This document shows, in pieces, positions 1 through 7,179 of a stretch of 64,000 bases of DNA. The notes under the pieces were generated by a model. It saw only the letters and a list, made by a program, of their open reading frames with translations. It made no database searches and had not been told where the DNA came from. The DNA comes from Shewanella olleyana (GTDB taxonomy: Bacteria; Pseudomonadota; Gammaproteobacteria; Enterobacterales; Shewanellaceae). A program made the translations under genes and the position numbers. The stretch covers positions 95,241 to 159,240 of the forward strand of contig NZ_JAKILD010000010.1 of NCBI RefSeq assembly GCF_023283825.1. The letters are read 5' to 3'. Every line of letters begins with the position of its first letter. Position 1 is the stretch's first letter.

Positions 1-1901
1 ACATAAATCATCATTGGTAGCTGCGCTTCACTTACGGCTTCATTTGTTGCAGCCATAACACCAACAGGGCCGGATGCGAGTTTAAATTGCAAAGTATCTG
101 TGTTTAATTGCTCAGCCACTTGCTTCACTTTAGCAATAACGACTTCGATGGTTTCAGCTTTATGATCTTTTAAAAATAAGAACACAGGCATAACCGAACA
201 GTTGCCGTTTAGTAATCCGGAGGTTGTAGGCACACGTCCCACAGCTTGCACTAAGCTTGCTGTAGTTCGAGGCAGAACTTGCCACTTAGGGTTACCTTCG
301 TTAAAGCCAGCGTTCACGCGCTTAGAAACTGACGCTAAACTTGCGGTTGATTCAACACCAGGTGTATTACCAACCATCCATTCAAACTGATCTATTTCAT
401 TTAATAGCGAATGGTAGGTACAGGCTTCAGGTTTAGCTTCGACAATTACCGTCATGTAATCGGTTGTTATCGAGTAATTATCGGTAATGTGGAAAGTATC
501 TTGGTTATAACGAGAGTCTAAATGAAGCGCTGGTGCACCGCCTTGTAAATCACCAATTTTCATATTGCTCGCTTGTTGAAAACCAAACCCATATAAAATT
601 GCAGTACTGATTAGTACAATGACTGCATATTTAGGTGTGGCGAATCGAGAAAGACTGCGCCATAAATTTTCAATTTTTGCTTTCTTGACCGGATCTTCTT
701 TAGTCGGCTTAATCGTTGTGTATGAAATAACTAAAGGTAATAGGATAAGGTTGGTTAAAATAATAACTGCGACACCAAGCGATGCCGATATTGCAAGCTC
801 TCGAATAATACCAATATCAATGGCCAATAAGGTTAAAAAACCAACTGTATCAGATAATAACGCTACGCCACCAGGCACTAATAAACTGCGAAATGCCGAC
901 GCTGAAGCCGCTTTGGTATTTTGACCATCGAGTACACGACGTCTTACAGCATTAATCATCTGAACGCCGTGACTCACACCGATCGCAAAGACCAAAAATG
1001 GCACTAGGATGGACATAGGATCTAAACCAAATCCGACCACAGTCAGCAAGCCTAACTGCCAAGTTACTGCTACTAAACTACATACAAGCGGTAATATCGT
1101 CAGAATGAGTGACTTCGAAAACAGGTAAACCATCACCGCTGTAATTAAAATTGCGATTAAAAAGAACAGTAAAACCCCTTTTGCCCCTTCAGCAACATCA
1201 CCCGCCATTTTTGCAAAGCCAATGATATGGATTTTAATGGTGTCAGTTTCGTATTTACCGCGAAGTTGATCTTCTAATTGTTTAGCAAATTGAATGGTAT
1301 TGAGAGGCTTAGTAGTAATGTCTTTCTCAGCGCCCTCTGATTCAGCCATTTCTTCATCAGTTTTAGCGACAAAGTCCATTAACTGCGCTGTTAACATGGC
1401 AGATGAATAATCATTAGAAACTAAACGACCGACGATACCCGCTTTTTCGACGTTATCGCGTACAACATTGAGTCCGTAATCATCATTACGAAAATCAGCA
1501 GGAATAACAGGACCGCCCGCAAAACCGTCTTCGACGACTTCTGTAAAGCGCGTTGAAGGCGAGTATAAAGATTTCACTTGTGAGCGTTCAACACCAGGGA
1601 TAAAAAACAGTTCATCGTGAACTTTTTTAAGGGTATCGAAATACTCAGGGTTAAATATATTACCACTAGTATCTTCAACAGATACCATAATCCTATTGGC
1701 GCCTCCAAAATCTTTTTGGTGCTTGGTATAGGTTTTCATGTACTCATGATTCAGTGGTATGTTTTTACTGAAAGCCGCATCCATTTTTAACTGGCTAGCT
1801 TGGTAACCAAGAAAAAGTGTAATAAGTATGAATGAAAGGATCACCCACATGCGGTTTCTGAAAAGATGGGTTTCAAATCCATTGACCAGTTTTTCTAACA
1901 T
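1..1901 (-). CDS. RND/MMPL-family efflux permease, C-terminus cut by window edge
   Basis: About 633 residues are visible; the reading frame is open to base 1, so the 3' end lies outside the window. Layout seen: a first membrane helix near residues 18-34, a large periplasmic loop (35-235), five more helices between about 240 and 391 including the segment GVSHGVQM near 305, another helix near 422-438, then the start of a second periplasmic domain. This is the usual half-and-half RND plan, and the short loops and size fit the MMPL/HpnN-like lipid exporter branch rather than AcrB-type drug pumps. It is the last gene of a minus-strand set with a YCF48 propeller, a DUF1329 and a DUF1302 protein. 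By family knowledge such permeases use proton flow to move hydrophobic molecules from the inner membrane; the substrate here is unknown. The ATG at 1899-1901 was chosen because the charged N-terminus then leads directly into helix 1. Confidence 0.85.
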   Translation of the reverse strand, partial: MLEKLVNGFETHLFRNRMWVILSFILITLFLGYQASQLKMDAAFSKNIPLNHEYMKTYTKHQKDFGGANRIMVSVEDTSGNIFNPEYFDTLKKVHDELFFIPGVERSQVKSLYSPSTRFTEVVEDGFAGGPVIPADFRNDDYGLNVVRDNVEKAGIVGRLVSNDYSSAMLTAQLMDFVAKTDEEMAESEGAEKDITTKPLNTIQFAKQLEDQLRGKYETDTIKIHIIGFAKMAGDVAEGAKGVLLFFLIAILITAVMVYLFSKSLILTILPLVCSLVAVTWQLGLLTVVGFGLDPMSILVPFLVFAIGVSHGVQMINAVRRRVLDGQNTKAASASAFRSLLVPGGVALLSDTVGFLTLLAIDIGIIRELAISASLGVAVIILTNLILLPLVISYTTIKPTKEDPVKKAKIENLWRSLSRFATPKYAVIVLISTAILYGFGFQQASNMKIGDLQGGAPALHLDSRYNQDTFHITDNYSITTDYMTVIVEAKPEACTYHSLLNEIDQFEWMVGNTPGVESTASLASVSKRVNAGFNEGNPKWQVLPRTTASLVQAVGRVPTTSGLLNGNCSVMPVFLFLKDHKAETIEVVIAKVKQVAEQLNTDTLQFKLASGPVGVMAATNEAVSEAQLPMMIY

Positions 1902-2039
1902 CTTATCGGCCCTATTATTGTTGTTTTATTTTTATACAAACTTAGTATCAATTCTGTTCAGTTTTAACAGTAACATTAATAATCTGTTACCTGCCCCCCG
2001 ATACTGAACTAACTCGTCCTGAGAATGACTATCCCTACT

Positions 2040-3053
2040 CTACTTGAGCTGAAATAAACCTTTTGAACCAGCAAACCAAACTTGACCTTGATTGTCACTT
2101 TCTATGGCGACTATATTTTCGCCTTGTCTTCTAGCAACAATATTTGCACTATCATTGCTGTCTAACTCGATGATGACACCCGCATTACCAACAAGGTATA
2201 AGGTTCCTTTCTCAGTAATAAAGGCATTATTAATCGATGATTTAACGGGCAATTCAATTTCTTGCCACTGGCTAAATAGCTTATCAGTTTTAAATACATG
2301 GCCGCGTAGACCCATCACAAATACAGCGTTATTAGCTTCAATAGCACTAAACATTGAACCTTCATAATCGAAGGGCTGTGCGGTAAAAGTGAGTCCATTG
2401 TCACTGGATGTAGCCACTAAACCGAGTTCACCTACCATTAATAATTGATTGTCTGATAACTGAATAACACGATTAAAATGTGGTAAAAGTGCAGCGCGCT
2501 CTGATAGGTACAATGCTTCATCTTCTGCTTTTAAATCTGCTAGATATGAAACATCTTCAGGAAATAGTAGTTCTTCATGAAACTCTTGAACCCATTCATT
2601 ACCGCCATCAGCTGTGCGATAAAACAGGCCATAAGCACCTACTGCAATACCTTCTTGTTCATTGAAAAATAGAATATCAAGCAGTGGTTTTTCAACCTCA
2701 GCGGATTGAAATTGTACTTGCCAAGTGAGACCACCGTCCTCAGTGTGGATGATAGTGGCATCATGGCCTACTGCCCAACCTTGCTTTTCATTTAAAAAGA
2801 ATACTTTGGTTAACTGTGAAATAACTGGAGAGCTAATTTGCTTCCAATCCTGCTGTTGATTAACAAGTACATGACCCCGTTCACCGACCGCAACAAGGCT
2901 ATCACCTGCTTTGGCGATATCGAGAACTAGAGAGGATTCTGCTAACGGTTGGATCTGAACAGAAAGAGGATCGAATTGAGCATTAACTGACGCAGTAGAG
3001 ATTAAACAACCTAAGCTGATTGCGACAACATTGCGAAGTGTGCGAAACGACAT
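2040..3053 (-). CDS. YCF48/BNR-repeat beta-propeller protein, periplasmic
   Basis: 337 residues. A signal peptide spans about residues 1-25 with a likely cut after SVNA. The rest carries repeated Asp-box/BNR turns, for example HTEDGGLTWQ (103-112) and RTADGGNEW (146-154), separated by recurring AVG-G strands, as in the photosystem II assembly factor YCF48/HCF136 fold. The family is a seven-bladed propeller used as an assembly or binding scaffold; here it would sit in the periplasm. A good Shine-Dalgarno (AAGGAAG) precedes the ATG. It lies between the DUF1329 gene (48-base gap holding a strong hairpin) and the RND permease gene (138-base gap), so it is probably an accessory subunit of that transporter. 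Catalytic activity is not suggested by any motif. Confidence 0.85.
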   Translation of the reverse strand: MSFRTLRNVVAISLGCLISTASVNAQFDPLSVQIQPLAESSLVLDIAKAGDSLVAVGERGHVLVNQQQDWKQISSPVISQLTKVFFLNEKQGWAVGHDATIIHTEDGGLTWQVQFQSAEVEKPLLDILFFNEQEGIAVGAYGLFYRTADGGNEWVQEFHEELLFPEDVSYLADLKAEDEALYLSERAALLPHFNRVIQLSDNQLLMVGELGLVATSSDNGLTFTAQPFDYEGSMFSAIEANNAVFVMGLRGHVFKTDKLFSQWQEIELPVKSSINNAFITEKGTLYLVGNAGVIIELDSNDSANIVARRQGENIVAIESDNQGQVWFAGSKGLFQLK

Positions 3054-3074
3054 ACAAACTTCCTTAGAAATAAT

Positions 3075-3093
3075 AGGGGCGCATGGCGCCCCT
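3075..3093 (-). other. GC-rich intercistronic hairpin
   Basis: A perfect 8-bp stem (AGGGGCGC/GCGCCCCT) with a 3-base loop lies 8 bases past the DUF1329 stop codon and 21 bases before the propeller start. No U-run follows in the direction of transcription, so it looks more like an mRNA 3'-end stabiliser or processing element than a terminator. It would allow more DUF1302/DUF1329 product than propeller and permease. Confidence 0.55.
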
Positions 3094-3101
3094 TAAAGGT
3101 C

Positions 3102-4466
3102 TTAGCGAATACCTGCACGACGAAGTGCGTCAGGTGTGAAATTAGCTTCAGAAAGCTTGGCATCAAAATCGTACATGCGGCCTTCGTTATCTAATCCCAT
3201 AGCTAAATAACGACGAGATTGTAAATCGTGGAAAATTTCTAACGTGCTCCAATGAGTAGGAACTTCATAGTAGTTAATCGAATGAGCAGTACCAACGCGG
3301 TACAATTCATCACGGTTATCATACATATCAGTTAGCGATACTTGCCAAGAATCTTCATCGATGTAGAAAACACGTGTTTTATAAATATGACGCATGCCAT
3401 CTTTAAGGGTTGCTTTAACTTCCCAAACACGGTGCTTTTCCCAACGAGCAAACTCAGGGTTAATATGACCAGGAGTTAAGATTTGATCGTATTCAAGCGA
3501 GTCTGAATGAAGCTTATAGTCGTTATATGGAATATAAAGTTCTTTCTTACCAACAAGTTCCCAGTTGTAACGTACTGGTGAGCCATTGAACATATCGAAA
3601 TCATCGGTTGTTCTTAAGCCATCAGACACTGTACCTGGCGTATCGAAAGCCACATTTGGTGCTTTACGAACACGGCGTTGACCTGTGTTATATGTCCAAG
3701 CTTGACGAGGTAACGCTTCTTGATCCATTGTTTCTTTTACAAGCAGTGCAGTACCAGCAAGACGTGCTGGTTGACGTACAACTTGCTTAAAGAAGAACAA
3801 GGTATTCGTTTCAGCGAGCTTATCAAGTGTAATCTCTGGACGGCTATACTCAAAACGAATCTCTTCAGCAGTTTCGATCAAGGTGTAAGCGCCACCTTTG
3901 GTAGGCGAAGCTTGGCTACGATACGTTTCAACATCAACACCGCGGTAACGCAAGATATGGTTCCAAATAACCTCTAAACCAGTTGATGGGATAGGAAATG
4001 GAACACTGATAGATGCCCCACTCACACCATTACCATTTGAAACAAGCTCAGCGTTTAATGCATTCGCTTTAGTCGCATCATATACATATTGCGGCAGTGA
4101 AGCTGTACGACGGGTTTCATAAACATTCATCTTGTATGTATCAGGATACAGTTCAAAAAGTTTGTTTTGACCCGGGGTTAAAAATTCAGCGTACTGTGCT
4201 TTATTAGCATTAGTAATAGTGAATAGAATTTTATCCGAAGGAAAAGGATCTGGGTGATGCATGCCCTTTTCATAACCCGCTACAGGAGAGGTAATCCCAT
4301 TATCCCAAGCTGGAATTGAACCGTCAGCGTTCCCCGCTTTAACAGCACCAATAGGAGTAAGTTCATTACCCAATTTAGCTGCTTCGGCTTCAGATACTTT
4401 CGCCATCGCTGCAGGTGCGCTAAACGCCATAATTACTGCAGCCGATAATATCGTCAGTTTCTTCAT
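3102..4466 (-). CDS. DUF1329 family protein, LolA/LolB-like fold, periplasmic or outer-membrane associated
   Basis: 454 residues. The signal peptide is clear (cut after APAAMA, residue 22) and there is no lipobox cysteine. The mature N-terminus has the family hallmark around LTPIGAVKAGNADGSIPAW (36-54). DUF1329 members are related in fold to the lipoprotein carriers LolA/LolB, an open half-barrel that can hold an acyl chain; the function of the family is not established. The gene follows DUF1302 by only 13 bases, with AAGGAT before the ATG, so the two are co-translated. I infer a soluble carrier between the inner-membrane RND permease and the DUF1302 barrel. The family call is firm and the role is inference. 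Confidence 0.88.
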   Translation of the reverse strand: MKKLTILSAAVIMAFSAPAAMAKVSEAEAAKLGNELTPIGAVKAGNADGSIPAWDNGITSPVAGYEKGMHHPDPFPSDKILFTITNANKAQYAEFLTPGQNKLFELYPDTYKMNVYETRRTASLPQYVYDATKANALNAELVSNGNGVSGASISVPFPIPSTGLEVIWNHILRYRGVDVETYRSQASPTKGGAYTLIETAEEIRFEYSRPEITLDKLAETNTLFFFKQVVRQPARLAGTALLVKETMDQEALPRQAWTYNTGQRRVRKAPNVAFDTPGTVSDGLRTTDDFDMFNGSPVRYNWELVGKKELYIPYNDYKLHSDSLEYDQILTPGHINPEFARWEKHRVWEVKATLKDGMRHIYKTRVFYIDEDSWQVSLTDMYDNRDELYRVGTAHSINYYEVPTHWSTLEIFHDLQSRRYLAMGLDNEGRMYDFDAKLSEANFTPDALRRAGIR

Positions 4467-4479
4467 TATTATTATCCTT

Positions 4480-6564
4480 CTAGATAGAATACTTGACGTT
4501 GAACGAGACGTAATCTCGATCTGTCATTGCATTAGTTGTTCCTACACCACCGAAGAAGCTGTTGTAAGAAATATCTGCACCCCAGCGGCTGCGATAATCA
4601 AAATTTACGCCGACTGCGACTGATTTACGACCTTCGGTAAATAAGAACATTGGATCAGGTGTAATACCATCAACGTCATGTGAGAAAATCACACGTGGTG
4701 ACATATTCACACCAGCAAAGATATTATTGTAGTCAGCTTTGGCAACTAAGCGATAACCCCAAGCAAAGTCTGTTGGAAACGGATTAGTTTCAGGACCATC
4801 ATGAAGTGCTTCGATGATGCCTGGCATATCAGGGTTACCACCCGAACGTGCTGTTCCTGGGCCGTTTAAGCGTAACTCGTCAAAACCTGGCATATCATGG
4901 ATCCACACACCACCAATCTCAGCAAGCATAGTCAGGTTATCTGTTCCTAATGTAGGGCCAAATAAATGCGTGAACGTAGCCTGTGCTTGAGTGGTATCAG
5001 ATAAAATAAACCCATCGATAGACTCGCCAGGTTGAACACCTTCAATTTGAGAAATACCGTCTAAATCAGGACGAATATCAGCTTCAGCTAATTGCTGCGG
5101 CATTCCAGCAAACAATAACTCTACGTCATCAATCTGTAATGGCTCATCGATTCGGTGAGAGATTTCACCCGCTACAGATGTGTCACCTACCAAAGTGTTA
5201 AAACTGAAACCATATAATTGGATATCTTCAGGATAAACAATTTGTGCTTTAGTGAAGGTTTCCATACTAAGCAGTAATTCACGGTCAATTTCACCACCAC
5301 TTGCCATTAACTTTCCGAAATCAGCTGAAACAGCATCACTGGTAAAGTTAGATGCTGTACCACTAATAAGTGGACGACGGCTATGATAGTTTATGTAGTA
5401 CAGACCAAACTCTGTTTCACCTAAAGACGGTGCATAATAACCTAATTTGACACCGTACTGTCCGTCATCACTTGGCTCTGCTTCATCTTGAACCAAGGCG
5501 ACTTTAGTAGCATAAGGTACCATTAGACCAGCATATGCAGCTGCAATTTCATTGTACTCATCAGGAGTGGTTGCTGCAGCTAATGCTGCACCAGCAGCGC
5601 CATATAATGCAGTATATTCAGACATTAAAAATTCAAGGTTGATATCTGGATTAGCATTGAAACCTAACTGTGCATTTTGGCCATAACCACCAAAACCAGC
5701 GAAGTCATTGGTTGCAAAGTTCGAACCCGGAGTAGGAACCCAAATTGGCTCCCAATCATATTGATAAAATGCTTCAACCGATAAATTATCAGTCACACCT
5801 AAAGAAGCCCAAACCATACCTTGTGGACGGAATGCTTCTTTAAGTTCTGCACCAGGTGCATTCAAAATATTTAAATCGACAGCGTTAATCACACCAATAC
5901 CATGTGGAATTAATGTACTTTCCCCCCAAGACACCACTTGGTTACCCACGCGGACTGAAAGCGGGTTTTTACCGTCATTTAAATCAAAGTTACCGTAAAC
6001 AAAGGCATCTAATAGACGTACATCTTTACATTGCACTTCTGATGCGCGGTCATCTTCACACGGATCAAATTCATTGCCTGTAAGTGGGTCATTAAAGTCG
6101 TAATCACCATCGTTTAATTTACGATCGTAAAAATACATCCCACGCACGAATAACCCAAAATTCTTATATTCTAAAGACAGCTCATGCAAGCCTTTAAAAA
6201 TTTCAGAAGTGGTATCGCCCTGAGAGTAAAGTAAATTACTTAAGTCGTTGTTACTTGAATAAGAGCCTGGTTGGCTCCAGATTTGAGAAGTGGTGTATTT
6301 TGGTGTTTGGCCAAATGGCGCACCAAAAGCAGAATAACCAGACCAATCAAACTGTGGTTGGTTAACTTTACCGATTTGCCCTTCCCAATCACGCTCAGAA
6401 ACACGCCAGCTTGCGCCAACAGTCCAAGTCGAGTCAAAGGTGCCTCGTACTTCACCCCAATCAAATGAAACAGCATTAGCGCTACTGCTCATCCCTAAAG
6501 TCAATGCCGACACCACCCCCAAAGCGAGTGCCGACTTGTTAAAGCGTCTTTTAACAATATTCAT
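4480..6564 (-). CDS. DUF1302 family outer-membrane beta-barrel protein
   Basis: 694 residues from the ATG at 6562-6564, chosen because GGAGAG lies just upstream and a normal signal peptide follows (cut after SSANA, residue 31); the frame stays open upstream to 6678 but that stretch is Cys-rich and unlike any leader. The mature protein begins with the family-typical VSFDWGEVRGTFDSTWTVG (32-50) and consists of alternating amphipathic strands with many Trp/Tyr girdle residues, ending in a strand YVSFNVKYSI. DUF1302 proteins are predicted large outer-membrane barrels, usually encoded directly before a DUF1329 gene, as here. First gene of the locus; CRP-like and palindromic sites lie 165-200 bases upstream. 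A likely outer-membrane port or receptor; substrate unknown. Confidence 0.88.
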   Translation of the reverse strand: MNIVKRRFNKSALALGVVSALTLGMSSSANAVSFDWGEVRGTFDSTWTVGASWRVSERDWEGQIGKVNQPQFDWSGYSAFGAPFGQTPKYTTSQIWSQPGSYSSNNDLSNLLYSQGDTTSEIFKGLHELSLEYKNFGLFVRGMYFYDRKLNDGDYDFNDPLTGNEFDPCEDDRASEVQCKDVRLLDAFVYGNFDLNDGKNPLSVRVGNQVVSWGESTLIPHGIGVINAVDLNILNAPGAELKEAFRPQGMVWASLGVTDNLSVEAFYQYDWEPIWVPTPGSNFATNDFAGFGGYGQNAQLGFNANPDINLEFLMSEYTALYGAAGAALAAATTPDEYNEIAAAYAGLMVPYATKVALVQDEAEPSDDGQYGVKLGYYAPSLGETEFGLYYINYHSRRPLISGTASNFTSDAVSADFGKLMASGGEIDRELLLSMETFTKAQIVYPEDIQLYGFSFNTLVGDTSVAGEISHRIDEPLQIDDVELLFAGMPQQLAEADIRPDLDGISQIEGVQPGESIDGFILSDTTQAQATFTHLFGPTLGTDNLTMLAEIGGVWIHDMPGFDELRLNGPGTARSGGNPDMPGIIEALHDGPETNPFPTDFAWGYRLVAKADYNNIFAGVNMSPRVIFSHDVDGITPDPMFLFTEGRKSVAVGVNFDYRSRWGADISYNSFFGGVGTTNAMTDRDYVSFNVKYSI

Positions 6565-6729
6565 TTTTGCTTCTCTCCGTAACCTGCCGGATTCGTTGTT
6601 ATAGGATTTGAACCAACATTTTGTTAGCCTGCAGGCAACACCATTGTTACAGCAATTAACATCATTGAGCAAGTTCAAAAAACATTAAATTTGTTAACGA
6701 AATGGTGTAGTTAGGAGAAATTTAAGAAG

Positions 6730-6747
6730 AATAAACGAACGCTTATT
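6730..6747. promoter_or_regulatory. Imperfect 18-bp palindrome, candidate TetR-type operator
   Basis: Reads AATAAACGAACGCTTATT, matching its own reverse complement at 14 of 18 positions. It is in the 315-base gap upstream of the DUF1302 gene and resembles the AT-flanked palindromes bound by TetR-family repressors. No cognate regulator gene is in the window, so this is suggestive only. Confidence 0.3.
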
Positions 6748-6761
6748 TGAATTAGATCACA
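6746..6761. promoter_or_regulatory. Candidate CRP-binding site upstream of the DUF1302 operon
   Basis: TTTGA-ATTAGA-TCACA matches the CRP core TGTGA-N6-TCACA at 9 of 10 conserved bases and touches the palindrome at 6730-6747. It lies about 180 bases upstream of the DUF1302 start. The rest of the gap (6565-6879) is AT-rich and shows nothing else I can name. Confidence 0.4.
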
Positions 6762-6879
6762 CGAATGGACTACAGAAAGAGATAAGAAGAATATAATATT
6801 TAATTTACAATAACTTAGAGAAAACCAAGTGAAGCTAAATTACCATTTAACAATCAATTGGTCGTTTGAAGTAATTGCT

Positions 6880-7095
6880 CTAAATTTTATTCAGAGAAAT
6901 AAATTTTCCAGAAGATTCTAGACGTAAAACGAACTGTCCATGGATACCTGCAGAGCTCACGAATGGTCTAAAATATTTACCATTAATATGTAATATTTTG
7001 CCATTCACATCCTTTACTTCCACATTCTTAACCGTTCCTTGGTAATAAGGTAGAAAATCTTTGAAACTAATATACATCGAAAATATAAATTGCAT
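6880..7095 (-). CDS. DUF2835 family small protein
   Basis: 71 residues. The segment SFKDFLPYYQGTVKNVEVKD (10-29) and the C-terminal GIHGQFVLRLESSGKFISL match the DUF2835 family, a short gammaproteobacterial protein of unknown function common in Shewanella, Vibrio and Pseudomonas. It has no signal peptide or membrane segment, so it is presumably cytosolic. It stands alone on the minus strand between pepN and the DUF1302 operon. A start at Met7 (7077) would also fit the family, whose N-terminus begins just before the YISFKDF strand. Confidence 0.75.
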   Translation of the reverse strand: MQFIFSMYISFKDFLPYYQGTVKNVEVKDVNGKILHINGKYFRPFVSSAGIHGQFVLRLESSGKFISLNKI

Positions 7096-7130
7096 GACTT
7101 AATCATTTAACTATTAATGTTGAACAACTG

Positions 7131-7170
7131 ACTGACAATGGTTTGTCTTAAAAACAAAACCATTGCCAGT
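7131..7170 (-). terminator. Stem-loop downstream of pepN
   Basis: A 14-bp stem with one mismatch (ACTGACAATGGTTT/AAACCATTGCCAGT) and a 12-base loop, 10 bases beyond the pepN stop codon. There is no strong U-run after the stem on the minus strand, so it may be a 3'-end protector rather than an efficient intrinsic terminator. Confidence 0.45.
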
Positions 7171-7179
7171 CAAACTGAG

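Noticed and set aside
6585..6612. T-loop-like GGTTCAAATCC on the minus strand upstream of the DUF1302 gene, hinting at a tRNA
   Set aside because: The flanking bases do not form a five-base T-stem and no acceptor or anticodon arms can be folded around it.
6565..6678. Longer start for the DUF1302 protein
   Set aside because: It adds a Cys-rich, non-leader stretch and removes the well-placed GGAGAG site and signal peptide at 6564.
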